A stretch of 64,000 bases of DNA, from positions 124,001 through 188,000 of the forward strand of contig CAVQQI010000008.1 of NCBI GenBank assembly GCA_963714875.1, in the 5' to 3' direction. How positions within the stretch are numbered: position 1 is the stretch's first letter; each line of letters opens with the position of its first letter. The notes under the pieces are model-generated. The model made no database searches. It saw only the letters and a list, made by a program, of their open reading frames with translations, and was not told the DNA's origin. Shown here piece by piece: positions 1-8,355 of the stretch. The DNA comes from JBAOHV01 sp963714875 (lineage in GTDB: Bacteria > Actinomycetota > Acidimicrobiia > Acidimicrobiales > Microtrichaceae). Made by a program: the position numbers and the translations under genes.

Positions 1-58
1 GGAGGAGGCCCGCAGCGAGCACGAGCGCGGCGCGTCGGATCGAACTCGTCGCGGCCAT
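1..58 (-). CDS. N-terminus of a secreted or membrane protein (partial)
   Basis: Reading leftward from an ATG at 58, the frame stays open to the window edge for 19 codons. It encodes a short start with two arginines (IRR) followed by a hydrophobic run (AALVLAAGLL), the usual layout of a signal peptide or membrane anchor. The rest lies outside the window, so no function can be given. It is oriented like csoR next door but separated from it by about 77 bases. Confidence 0.45.
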   Translation of the reverse strand, partial: MAATSSIRRAALVLAAGLL

Positions 59-135
59 GGCGCACGGTAGCCCGGAGCGCACCCGATGTCGGGGGAGCCC
101 GCGCCCCGGCGGGCGACGAATGGCCTCAGCGACGC

Positions 136-417
136 TCAGCGCATCATCCGCCCGATCGCCGCCATCAGTTCGTCGGCCTGGGCATCAGCACCCTTGGGCC
201 CACCCTTGCCGCCGGCGAGGCAGTGCCGGGCGTGGCCGTCGAGCAGGCCGAGCGCCACCTTGTCGAGAGCTGCCCGGATGGCGCTGATCTGGGTCAGGAC
301 ATCGATGCAGTAGCGGTCCTCGTCGACCATCTTCGACACGCCACGGACCTGGCCCTCGATGCGGGACAGCCGCGTCTGGAGCTGGTCCTTGGTCGCGGTG
401 TACCCACGCTGGGTCAT
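136..417 (-). CDS. csoR: CsoR-family copper-sensing repressor
   Basis: This 93-residue all-helical repressor has the family's usual size. It carries the C-H-C copper(I) ligand set: Cys37, His62 and Cys66, one residue off the Cys36/His61/Cys65 of Mycobacterium tuberculosis CsoR. In that family Cu(I) binding releases the protein from DNA and opens copper export genes. A GGAGG ribosome site lies just before the ATG at 417. The gene is divergent from copZ-copA, and the shared intergenic region holds two GGGGGTAT/ATACCCCC-type palindromes, so it very probably controls that operon and itself. The metal assignment rests on the ligands and the neighbours; related DUF156 proteins sense nickel or formaldehyde but have other ligand sets. 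Confidence 0.95.
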   Translation of the reverse strand: MTQRGYTATKDQLQTRLSRIEGQVRGVSKMVDEDRYCIDVLTQISAIRAALDKVALGLLDGHARHCLAGGKGGPKGADAQADELMAAIGRMMR

Positions 418-453
418 CAGAACCTCCGTGTTCGGGACTCGTGCCGTTGCCCA

Positions 454-499
454 TGATACCTGTCGGGGGTATCGTTCACTATACCCCCAATGGGTATCA
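454..499. promoter_or_regulatory. Two CsoR-type operators between csoR and copZ
   Basis: Two imperfect palindromes built on ATACC and GGGGGTAT lie at about 454-472 (tgataccTGTCgggggtat) and 480-499 (tatacccccaatgggtatca). Known CsoR sites are GTATACCCCCCTGGGG-like, so these fit. A further half-site-like ggggtatc lies at about 523-530. Their position between the divergent genes suits control of both promoters. Confidence 0.8.
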
Positions 500-550
500 T
501 GGACAGATGGATGAGTAGGGTTGGGGTATCGAATCAGGAGGAGCCGTCAG

Positions 551-760
551 ATGAGCACCGAAACCACCCTGAGCGTCGTCGGGATGACCTGTGGGCACTG
601 TGTCAGCGCGGTGTCCGGCGAGCTGTCGGCGATCGACGGTGTGCGCGACGTCCAGGTCGACCTGGACAGTGGGCGTGTGCAGGTCATCAGCGACGGGCCT
701 CTGGAGCACGAGTCGATCCTCGAGGCGATCGACGAGGCCGGCTTCGAGTTGGCTCCATGA
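551..760 (+). CDS. copZ: Heavy-metal-associated (HMA) copper chaperone
   Basis: This 69-residue single HMA domain has the metal-binding motif GMTCGHC near residues 11-17 and a typical beta-alpha-beta pattern. Proteins of this type carry Cu(I) in the cytoplasm and deliver it to the exporter ATPase. The ATG at 551 is preferred over the upstream in-frame start at 521 because an AGGAGGAG ribosome site stands at about 536-543 and the shorter product matches the family length. Its stop overlaps the next start (ATGA), and copA follows, so the three genes form one copper-export operon under the CsoR operators. Confidence 0.93.
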   Translation: MSTETTLSVVGMTCGHCVSAVSGELSAIDGVRDVQVDLDSGRVQVISDGPLEHESILEAIDEAGFELAP

Positions 761-906
761 GCGTCCCGGTGAAGCTCGGCTCGTTCGGGCTGCTGCTGGT
801 CGTGGTCCTGGTCGCCGCCTTCATGCTCGGCGCGGCGGTCGGACCACTCGACGACGGTGTCGGCGAGCCCTCGATGGAGATGCAGATGGATCACGGAGGA
901 GGCTGA
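757..906 (+). CDS. Small membrane peptide with a Met/His tail, between copZ and copA
   Basis: A 49-residue ORF whose ATG overlaps the copZ stop (ATGA) and whose stop lies one base before the copA start. It has a short polar start, one strongly hydrophobic segment (about residues 9-28, one membrane span) and an acidic tail ending in MEMQMDHGGG, rich in potential Cu(I) ligands. I do not recognise a named family. Its position and tail suggest a membrane-anchored copper-binding accessory to the ATPase, with the tail probably outside; this is inference. Real translation is supported by perfect operon spacing on both sides and a GGAGG-type site inside its 3' end for copA. Confidence 0.7.
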   Translation: MSVPVKLGSFGLLLVVVLVAAFMLGAAVGPLDDGVGEPSMEMQMDHGGG

Positions 907-907
907 G

Positions 908-3200
908 ATGGCCACGACCGCCACCGGCGGGCCGACCGGTGCACCCCTGGCAGCGCATCGGGTCGAGCTCGCGATCGGCGGGATGACCTGTGCATCGTGC
1001 GCCAACCGGATCGAGAAGCGGCTGAACAAGGTCGACGGCGTGACCGCGACGGTGAACTACGCGACCGAGAAGGCAGCGGTCACCTTCGCTGACGACGTCG
1101 ACCCCGCCGACCTCGTCGCCCAGGTCGAGGCGGCCGGCTACACCGCCACGCTGCCGCGCGCTGCGACCGGATCGGGAGAGGCTGGCGACGGCGGAGCAGA
1201 GCTCGACGAGACGGTTGCGCTGCGCAACCGCCTGCTGATCTCCGCGGCGCTGTCGCTCCCGGTGGTGCTGATGGCGATGATCCCGGTGCTGCAGTTCGAC
1301 AACTGGCAGTGGTTGTCGCTGACCTTGGCGGCCCCGGTCGTGGTGTGGGGTGCCTATCCGTTCCACCGTGCCGCCTGGACGAACCTGCGTCATGGCACCG
1401 CGACGATGGACACGCTCATCTCCCTCGGCACCTCAGCAGCGTTCATCTGGTCGCTCTACGCACTGTTCTTCGGCGACGCCGGGGTCACCGGCATGACGAT
1501 GGCGTTCCAGCTGACCATCGAGCGCGGCTCGGGCACGAACGAGATCTACCTCGAGGTCGCCGCCGCGGTCACCACGTTCATCCTCGCCGGGCGCTACTTC
1601 GAGGCACGGGCCAAGCGCCGCACCGGCGCGGCGCTGCACGCGTTGTTGGACCTGGGCGCCAAGGACGTCGTGGTGCTGCGCAACGGCGCAGAGGAGCGCA
1701 TCGCCGTCGATCGGCTGGAGGTGGGGGACCTGTTCCTCGCCCGCCCGGGCGAGAAGATCGCCACCGACGGCGTGGTCGAGGAGGGCACCTCTGCAATCGA
1801 TGCCTCGCTGCTCACCGGTGAGAGCGTTCCGATCGAGGTCGTCCCCGGTGATGCCGTGACCGGGGCGACGGTGAACGCCGGCGGGCGCCTCGCGATCCGC
1901 GCCACGCGGGTCGGCGCCGACACCCAGCTCGCCCAGATGGCCCGACTCGTCACCGACGCACAGACGGGCAAGGCCCAGGTCCAACGTCTGGCCGACCGGG
2001 TGTCGGGCGTGTTCGTGCCGATCGTGATCGTCCTGGCGGTCGCCACCCTGGGCTTCTGGTTGGGCGCCGGCGTCGGCGCGTCGGCAGCGTTCACCGCTGC
2101 GGTCGCGGTGCTGATCATCGCCTGTCCCTGCGCGCTCGGCCTGGCCACCCCTGTCGCGCTGATGGTGGGCACCGGCAGGGGCGCGCAGCTGGGCATCCTG
2201 ATCAAGGGTCCCGAGGTGCTCGAGTCCACCCGGCGTGTCGACACGGTGGTGCTGGACAAGACCGGCACCGTCACCACCGGGAAGATGACGCTGGTCGAGG
2301 TGGTCGTCGAACCCGGCAACGACCACGACCGGGTGCTGGGCGTGGTCGGCGCGCTGGAGGACGCCTCGGAGCATCCGATCGCGCAGGCCATCGCCGCCGC
2401 GGCCGTCGCTCAGCTGGGGCCGCTGTCGCCGGTCGAGTCCTTCACCAACCGGGAGGGGCTCGGCGTCGAGGGCGTCGTCGACGGCCACGCGGTCATCGCC
2501 GGGTCGGCCCGCGTTGTTGGGCGAGTGGGGCCTGGAGCTGAGCCCTCACCTGCTGGAGGCCAAGGCCGCGGCGGAGGGAGCTGCGCGCACCGCGGTCGTC
2601 GCAGCGTGGGACGGCGAGGCGCGGGCCCTGTTCGTGGTGTCCGACACGGTGAAGCCCACCTCGGCCGAGGCGATCGCACAGCTGCGCGACCTGGGGCTGA
2701 CGCCGGTGTTGCTGACCGGCGACAACGATGCCGCCGCGCGGACGGTCGCCGCCGAGGTCGGCATCGACGAGGTCATCGCCGAGGTGCTCCCCGCCGACAA
2801 GGTCGACGTGGTCCGACGGCTTCAGGACGACGGCAAGGTCGTCGCCATGGTGGGCGACGGGGTCAACGATGCGGCCGCACTCGCACAGGCCGACCTGGGT
2901 CTGTCGATGGGTACCGGCACCGACGCCGCCATCGAAGCCAGCGACCTGACGTTGGTCCGTGGCGACCTGCGATCCGCACCCGACGCGATACGCCTGGCTC
3001 GGCGGACGCTGGGAACGATCAAGGGCAACCTGTTCTGGGCGTTCGCCTACAACGTCGCAGCGCTGCCACTGGCCGCCGCGGGCTACCTCAACCCGATGAT
3101 CGCCGGCGCAGCCATGGCGTTCTCGTCGGTGTTCGTGATCTCGAACAGCTTGCGCCTGCGTCGCTTCGCACCGCTGAGCGTGCAGCCGGGCCAGGTCTGA
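908..3200 (+). CDS. copA: Copper-exporting P1B-type ATPase, split by a +1 frameshift
   Basis: Exports Cu(I) across the membrane using ATP. Visible in order: one N-terminal HMA domain (CxxC at Cys28/Cys31), membrane segments, TGES-type loop, the transmembrane CPC motif (about 406-408), the phosphorylation site DKTGT (Asp about 450) and the HP motif (SEHPIA). In the first frame the protein then loses its homology. In the +1 frame from 2514 the rest follows: TGDN, GDGVNDAAAL and the last membrane helices, ending at 3200. Removing one G near 2513 rejoins the two into about 763 residues, normal for CopA. Start is the ATG at 908, one base after the preceding ORF's stop. The break falls in the nucleotide-binding domain, so as written the pump would be inactive. 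Confidence 0.88.
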
Positions 3201-3303
3201 GAGCGCCAGAGGTCAACCGTCAGCGCCCTGGTGAGCAGGCTCTGCCGTGGCCGTCCGCCCGGCTCGTTCGGATGCCGTCCCACCGAATGCGGACCGGGCC
3301 CGA

Positions 3304-3573
3304 TCAGCCGGGGTCGATCTTCGGATTGAGCGCCGATGGATCGTCGGTGACCAGTTCGGCGATCTGATCGGGTGTCCACTCGCGGTGCTCGACCAGCACG
3401 ATCCAGTTGCCGGTGTTGTCCCGGATCAGCGCCTCCATGCCGTAGGGACGCTCCTCGGGTGGGTTGAGCACGACGACACCGTTCGCCTCGAGCTCGGCGA
3501 CGGTCGCGGCGCAGTCGGTGACGCTGAGGCCGAGAGCGAACGTTCCACCAGTCCACGCATGAACACGAAGCAT
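3304..3573 (-). pseudogene. C-terminal fragment of a VOC/glyoxalase-family protein
   Basis: About 89 codons on the minus strand read as the second half of a vicinal-oxygen-chelate fold: a TGGTFALGLSV strand, a helix, then GVVVLNPPEERPYG and DNTGNWIVLVEH, the usual last strands. The expected first half (about 60 residues with the first metal ligand) cannot be found in any of the three frames upstream, up to the end of the next gene at 3698. The fragment therefore looks like a 5'-truncated relic. It sits downstream of the ArsI-like VOC gene in the same direction. Confidence 0.6.
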
Positions 3574-3697
3574 CCCGGCACTCGTGGAGCGCCTGTTGCG
3601 GCGTGCCGTAGGTGCACCAGGACGTCGCCCGGCACCCGGGTCGCTGCATCTGCCGCAGGCGACGACCCGAGCTGGGCGTCCTCGTCGGGCACGGTCG

Positions 3698-4138
3698 CTA
3701 CCCGGCGACTGCCGCGTCGGCGGCCGGGGCGCAGCAGGCGCCGTCGTCGGCACCGGCGATGGTGTTCGCCATCTGCTCGGCGTCACCGGTCTTCACGTAC
3801 CACTCCCACGGCGCACCGTCGGGGTCGGTGACCCACGTCTCGGTCTTGGTCGCGTAGCAGCACGTGGTGTCGTCCACGCCGGTGGTCGTGATGCCCGTGT
3901 CGGACAGGCGCGTCTCGGCGGCCATGACCTCGTCGCCGGTGTCGGTCTCGACGCCGAGGTGGTTGAGCGTCCCGCCCTCGGCGGCTTCGATCAGGACCAG
4001 TTTCAGGGGTGGATCCGCGATCTCGAAGTTGGCGTAGCCCGGCTTGCGCTTGTTGACCGGCGTGGCGAACAGCTTGGAGTAGAAGTCGACCGCGGCGTCG
4101 ACGTCGGCGACGTTGAGGGCGAGCTGGACTCGGGACAT
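3698..4138 (-). CDS. ArsI/CadI-type VOC protein with vicinal cysteines
   Basis: A 146-residue VOC-fold protein. It keeps the features of ArsI, the non-haem iron C-As lyase that demethylates trivalent methylarsenicals: the vicinal pair Cys93-Cys94, Gln5, His60 and a Glu near 112 in the metal-ligand positions. CadI proteins of actinobacteria share this fold. The ATG at 4138 has a GGAGG site (gtggaggtcccc). The C-terminus adds another CC pair in an alanine-rich tail. The gene is divergent from arsR, with two ArsR-type palindromes between them, so induction by arsenite or organoarsenical is likely. An ArsI role is inferred from the cysteines and context; a cadmium-induced CadI role is the alternative. 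Confidence 0.82.
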   Translation of the reverse strand: MSRVQLALNVADVDAAVDFYSKLFATPVNKRKPGYANFEIADPPLKLVLIEAAEGGTLNHLGVETDTGDEVMAAETRLSDTGITTTGVDDTTCCYATKTETWVTDPDGAPWEWYVKTGDAEQMANTIAGADDGACCAPAADAAVAG

Positions 4139-4164
4139 GGGGACCTCCACTGGTCTACATTTGT

Positions 4165-4216
4165 ATCGACAGGCGTCGATGCGAACCACTCTACCCATAC
4201 ATCGACAAGTGTCAAT
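4165..4216. promoter_or_regulatory. Two ArsR-type operators
   Basis: A perfect inverted repeat ATCGAC-AGGC-GTCGAT lies at 4165-4180, and a near-identical copy with one mismatch, ATCGAC-AAGT-GTCAAT, at 4201-4216. ArsR/SmtB regulators bind such 6-4-6 palindromes. Their place between the divergent ArsI-like gene and arsR suggests shared autoregulated promoters. Confidence 0.75.
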
Positions 4217-4277
4217 ACGTTGCGGCCGGAGAACACGTGGGTCTCCGCTCCGCCGGCCGACCATCGAGGAGGCGCTC

Positions 4278-4620
4278 GTGCCGACCCAGACCCGCCAGGA
4301 GAGCCTCGAGGGATGCTGCAGCCCGTCGATCTCGGCCGCACTCGACGAGCCCGATGCGGTGGCGCTGGCCGAGGCGCTGAAGGTGCTGGCCGATCCTGCT
4401 CGGCTGCGACTTCTCTCGCTCGTTGCTTCGTCGCCGACGGGCGAGGCGTGCGCGTGCGACCTGGTCGAGCCGTTGCAGCGGTCCCAGCCCACGGTCTCGC
4501 ATCATCTGTCGCTGCTGGTCGACGCCGGGTTCCTCAGCCAGGGAGAAGCGGGGCAGGTGGGCCTGGTACCGGGTGGTGCCCGAGCGACTGGACATGCTCC
4601 GCTCAGCGTTGTCGACCTGA
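4278..4620 (+). CDS. arsR: ArsR-family metalloregulator with a C-terminal +1 frameshift
   Basis: A winged-helix repressor of about 113 residues once one frameshift is repaired. The first frame gives a CC pair near the start, the helix LKVLADPARLRLLSLV, the arsenic-site motif CACDL and the recognition helix QPTVSHHLSLLVDAGF. At about 4539 one extra C moves the frame; the wing continues as REKRGRWAWYRVVPERLDML and stops at 4620. GTG at 4278 is chosen because a GAGGAGG site precedes it; longer upstream extensions run through the operators. The CxCD motif in the recognition helix region is the As(III)-binding type, so it should control the divergent ArsI-like gene. Confidence 0.85.
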
Positions 4621-4697
4621 TCGCGAGCGACGGCCCTGCGGTGTGCCGGCCGTGTTCCGCTCCGTCCGGGGCTGAGGGTCAGGTGCGCCGGAGCCGT

Positions 4698-6395
4698 TCA
4701 TTCCGGCAGGTACACCTCGACCGGTGAAGGGGGCAGCGGCGTGTTGCCCAGGATCAGGTCGGCTGCCTTCTCGGCCACCATCATCGTCGGCGCATAGATG
4801 TTGCCGTTGGTGACGACCGGCAGGACCGAGGCGTCGACCACGCGAAGGCCCTGGGTGCCGTGCACCCTCAGGCTCGAGGGGTCGGTCACCGACTCGTCAT
4901 CGAGACCCATCCGTGCGGTGCACGAGGGATGCAACGCGGTCTCGGCGTCCCGCGCGACCCAGTCCATGATCTCCTGGTCGGTCTCGACCGACGGGCCGGG
5001 GGAGATCTCGCCGCCGTCGTAGGGCGCGAACGCCGGTTGGCTCAGGATGCGGCGGGTGGTGCGGATGGCTTCGATCCACTCCCTGCGGTCCTTCTCGGTC
5101 GACAGGTAGTTGAAGATGATCGCCGGGTGCTCGCGCGGGTTCGTGGAGCGGATCTTCACCGACCCTTCGGACTCGGAGTACATCGGCCCGACGTGCACCT
5201 GATAGCCGTCGTCGATCTGCACGTCGCCCACCCGCGGCGACGAGCCGTCGTAGCGGATCGCGATCGGCAGGAAGTGGAACATCAGGTTGGGGTACTGCTC
5301 GGCGGGGTTGCTCTTGACGAACGCTCCGGCCTCGAAGTGGTTCGTCGCCGCCGGCCCCCGGCGGAACAGCCACTGCAGCCCGATGAGCGGCTTGCGCCAG
5401 TTGGCCAGGTGGCGCTGCATCGACACCGGCTGTGTGCAGGCGTGCTGCACGTAGACCTCGAGGTGGTCCTGAAGGTGTTCGCCCACGCCGGGCAGCTCGA
5501 CGATCGGATCGACCCCGACCGAGGTCAGGTGTTCGGGGTCGCCGACCCCTGACAGCTGCAGCAGCTGGGGCGAGTTGAACGCGCCGCCGCACAGGATCAC
5601 CTCTGCTGCTCGCAGCGTGTGGCGTCGCATCCCGCGGCGGTACTCGACGCCGACGGCGCGGGTTCCTTCGAAGATGACGCGTTCGACGCTCGCCATCGTG
5701 ACGACGTCGAGGTTGGGACGGTGCATCACCGGGTGCAGGTAGGCGCGCGCGGCGCTCAGCCGTCGACCTCGTTGCACGTTCTTGTCGAACGCGGCGAAGC
5801 CCTCCTGGCGGTACCCGTTGACGTCGTCGCTGCGGCGGAACCCGGCCTGCACGCCCGCGTCGAGCCAGGCCTGGAACAGCGGCGAGGTCGCCGGGCCGCG
5901 TTCGAGTGCCAGCGGGCCGTCGCCGCCGCGCCAGTCGTCCGGTCCCGCCAGGCAGGTCTCCATCCGCTGGAAGTAGGGCAGGCAGTGGGCGTAGTCCCAG
6001 TCGGCCATGCCCGGCGCCGCCGCCCACTTCTCGTAGTCCATCGGGTTGCCCCGCTGGAAGATCATCCCGTTGATGCTGGATGACCCGCCGAGCACCTTGC
6101 CCCGGGCGTGGTACACCCGCCGACCACCCATGTGCGGTTCGGGTTCGGTCTCGTAGCGCCAGTCGTAGAAGCGGCTGCCGATCGGGTAGGTCAGCGCCGC
6201 GGGCATGTGGATGAAGACGTCCCAGCGCCAGTCGCTGCGGCCCGCCTCCAGCACCACGACGTTCACCTGCGGGTCGGCGCTGAGGCGGTTCGCCAGCGCG
6301 CACCCCGCAGAGCCACCGCCGACGATCACGACATCGGCGGGGCGATCTGGTCGGGAGTGATCCTCGAGCGATCGGGGGTGCGTCGTGACGGCCAT
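4698..6395 (-). CDS. GMC-family FAD oxidoreductase (choline dehydrogenase-like)
   Basis: A 565-residue GMC flavoenzyme. The FAD-binding dinucleotide fold is at the start (VVIVGGGSAGCALANRL, about 22-38), the second GMC signature GKVLGGSSSINGMIFQRGN follows, and the C-terminal catalytic region carries LHPSCTARMG and the FAD-contact segment NGNIYAPTMM. Family members oxidise alcohols (choline, aliphatic or aryl alcohols, glucose) to aldehydes. The substrate cannot be read from sequence, and no betaine-aldehyde dehydrogenase is next to it, so a choline role is not supported. The start at 6395 gives a short leader before the Rossmann fold, as usual. It stands alone, with the GGDEF gene upstream on the same strand. 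Confidence 0.9.
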   Translation of the reverse strand: MAVTTHPRSLEDHSRPDRPADVVIVGGGSAGCALANRLSADPQVNVVVLEAGRSDWRWDVFIHMPAALTYPIGSRFYDWRYETEPEPHMGGRRVYHARGKVLGGSSSINGMIFQRGNPMDYEKWAAAPGMADWDYAHCLPYFQRMETCLAGPDDWRGGDGPLALERGPATSPLFQAWLDAGVQAGFRRSDDVNGYRQEGFAAFDKNVQRGRRLSAARAYLHPVMHRPNLDVVTMASVERVIFEGTRAVGVEYRRGMRRHTLRAAEVILCGGAFNSPQLLQLSGVGDPEHLTSVGVDPIVELPGVGEHLQDHLEVYVQHACTQPVSMQRHLANWRKPLIGLQWLFRRGPAATNHFEAGAFVKSNPAEQYPNLMFHFLPIAIRYDGSSPRVGDVQIDDGYQVHVGPMYSESEGSVKIRSTNPREHPAIIFNYLSTEKDRREWIEAIRTTRRILSQPAFAPYDGGEISPGPSVETDQEIMDWVARDAETALHPSCTARMGLDDESVTDPSSLRVHGTQGLRVVDASVLPVVTNGNIYAPTMMVAEKAADLILGNTPLPPSPVEVYLPE

Positions 6396-6407
6396 CGGCG
6401 ACCGAAG

Positions 6408-7742
6408 CTACTTGCGGTGGCAGCCCTCAAGGGGGTCCAGCCCGGCGAGTCCGGGGTCGTTGGCCACGACCACCGAGTTCCCGCCGCTGCGTTTGGCCTC
6501 GTAGCTCGCTGCATCGGATTGCCGGAGCAGCTCGGTCGCATCGCCCGCCCGACCGATCGCAAGGCCGGCGCTGGCCCCGATGCCGACGACTCGTGGATCG
6601 GTCCGGATCGGTCGGCGGATCTCGTCGACCAAGCGCTGTGCCACTCCGGTGAGTCGTGCGAGGTCGGGTTCGAGGCACACGACGACGAACTCGTCCCCGC
6701 CGATCCGTGCGGCGTGGTCCGCCGACCTGGTGGTCTCGGTGATCCGCCGTGCGACCTCTGCCAGCACCTCGTCGCCCGCCGCGTGGCCGGCGGTGTCGTT
6801 GACGTCCTTGAACCGGTCCAGATCCAGGGCGATGACGCCGACCGTGCTGGAACGGGGCAGCGTCGCCAGGTACTCCTCGTACCCGGCGCGGTTGGCCAGT
6901 CCGGTCAGTGGGTCCAGGAGTGCCGAGCGCCGGAGCTGCTCCATCAGCGACCGTCGTTCACCGACATCCTCCACCTGGGTGAGGAAGTGCAACGGCAGGT
7001 CGTCGTCGTCACGCAGCACGGTGACGGACGAGCGCGTCCACAGCTCGTGCCCGTCCGCGTGCAGGAAGCGCTTCTCGAGCGAGAAGCTCGGGACGTCCCC
7101 CTCCAGCAGCTCGACCGCTGCATCGACGGTGAGTCGGAGATCGTCGGGGTGGGTCAGCTCCAGGATCGATCTGGTGAGCAGCTCCCGGGCGTCCCGACCG
7201 AGCAGCTCGCACATCGCAGGGTTCGCCCGGACGAAGCGACCCTCCAGCGTCGTGATGGCCATGCCGATCGGGCTGCGGACGAAGGCCTGCTCGAAGCGGC
7301 GGTTCGCGCTGGTGATGCGCCGGTGTGAGTCGTGCCGCTCGGACACGTCGCGGGCGTTGATCAGGATCCCGGCGACCTCGGGGTCGTGCAGCAGGTTGTT
7401 CGCGACGACCTCGACCTCACGCCACCGGCCGTCCGCGTGCAGGACCCTCAGCTCGATGGGGTCCTTGACGCCGGTGCCGCTCTCGACGCTGGTGACCATC
7501 GACTCGGCCGCAGCGCTGGCGTCGTCGGGATGCAGCAGTTCGAACACGTTGCGGCCCACCCACTCATCGGCCGACCTGCCCAGGATCCGATCCGAGGCGC
7601 CGCTGACGTAGGTGAGCGTTGCGGACTCGTCGATCACCACGACCAGGTCCGACGAGTTGGCAAGCGCGGCACGTAGGAACGAGCGGCTGTGCCCGACGGT
7701 GTCGGAGTGCTGCTCCGGCGGCGTCACCATGTGCTCCACCAT
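6408..7742 (-). CDS. PAS-PAS-GGDEF diguanylate cyclase
   Basis: A 444-residue soluble signalling protein. Two PAS domains (about 20-135 and 140-260) are followed by a GGDEF domain with intact catalytic motif (RIGGDEFVV) and an RxxD inhibitory site (RSAD) five residues before it, so it should make cyclic di-GMP and be feedback-inhibited by it. No EAL domain is present. There are no membrane spans, so a cytoplasmic cue (ligand, redox or light) is likely sensed by the PAS domains. Start is uncertain between ATG 7742 and ATG 7730; the latter has a GGTGGAG site. The long upstream extension in the same frame has no homology and is discarded. Confidence 0.9.
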   Translation of the reverse strand: MVEHMVTPPEQHSDTVGHSRSFLRAALANSSDLVVVIDESATLTYVSGASDRILGRSADEWVGRNVFELLHPDDASAAAESMVTSVESGTGVKDPIELRVLHADGRWREVEVVANNLLHDPEVAGILINARDVSERHDSHRRITSANRRFEQAFVRSPIGMAITTLEGRFVRANPAMCELLGRDARELLTRSILELTHPDDLRLTVDAAVELLEGDVPSFSLEKRFLHADGHELWTRSSVTVLRDDDDLPLHFLTQVEDVGERRSLMEQLRRSALLDPLTGLANRAGYEEYLATLPRSSTVGVIALDLDRFKDVNDTAGHAAGDEVLAEVARRITETTRSADHAARIGGDEFVVVCLEPDLARLTGVAQRLVDEIRRPIRTDPRVVGIGASAGLAIGRAGDATELLRQSDAASYEAKRSGGNSVVVANDPGLAGLDPLEGCHRK

Positions 7743-7869
7743 CTCCCATCGGCAGGTGGGAAGCGTCGCTGGAGAAGTCGGTCGCCGGGGAAGTGGGCCG
7801 TGCTCAGCCGTCGTGGGCCCGCGTCTGCTCCCACACGTGCAGGTACGCCTCGGTGGCCCCGCTACCCCT

Positions 7870-8355
7870 TCAGTCGGCGGAGCCGGCGACCCGGGTCTCC
7901 ATCTTGTCGATCGCCGTGGTCCAACCCTGGCCGCCGGGGGAGTCGGCCGGGACGCCGGCATGGGTCATGACCATCCGGGTCCGGCCGCCCACGTCGGCGA
8001 GCTCGACGATCACGGACGTCGCCATGGGAGTTCCGTTCGGCATGCCCATCTGCTCGGCGGTCAGCTCGTTGCCATCCGCATCTGCCATCTGCTCGGTGTG
8101 GACGAGTCGGGTCGGCGGGTCCACCTCGACGTACTCGCCCACGAAGAACATCTGCATCGGGCCACCGGGTGTGTCCATCTCCATGGCGATGCGTCGGCGA
8201 CCACCGACGCGTACGTCCATCTCCGCGGTCGGGATCCTGGCCCCCTTGGGTCCGTACCACGCCGAGAAGTGGTCGGCCTCGGTCCACATCGCCCAGATCA
8301 GCTGGATCGGTGCGTCGAAGGTGCGTTCGATCCGCACGTCCCCGGTGTCGCTCAT
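7870..8355 (-). CDS. AHSA1/SRPBCC-domain protein
   Basis: A 161-residue START-like (SRPBCC, Aha1 type) protein. The typical first strand and helix (IERTFDAPIQLIWAMWTEADHFSAWYGPKG) lead into the conserved WYGP turn, and the C-terminal helix has the GWTTAIDKMET pattern. Such proteins bind small hydrophobic ligands; in bacteria they are often paired with an ArsR-type regulator, and their function is usually unknown. The ATG at 8355 overlaps the stop of a small upstream ORF (ATGA), which supports the start and suggests coupling. Confidence 0.85.
   Translation of the reverse strand: MSDTGDVRIERTFDAPIQLIWAMWTEADHFSAWYGPKGARIPTAEMDVRVGGRRRIAMEMDTPGGPMQMFFVGEYVEVDPPTRLVHTEQMADADGNELTAEQMGMPNGTPMATSVIVELADVGGRTRMVMTHAGVPADSPGGQGWTTAIDKMETRVAGSAD

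Noticed and set aside
2480..2530. Programmed frameshift in copA, as described for the Escherichia coli copper ATPase
   Set aside because: That event is a -1 slip near the first metal-binding domain on a slippery run with a structure. Here the shift is +1 in the nucleotide-binding domain, with no slippery heptamer, and similar +1 breaks occur in many unrelated genes.
4698..6395. Choline dehydrogenase (betA) as a specific name
   Set aside because: The GMC family covers many alcohols; there is no betaine aldehyde dehydrogenase or choline transporter next to it, so only the family call is supported.
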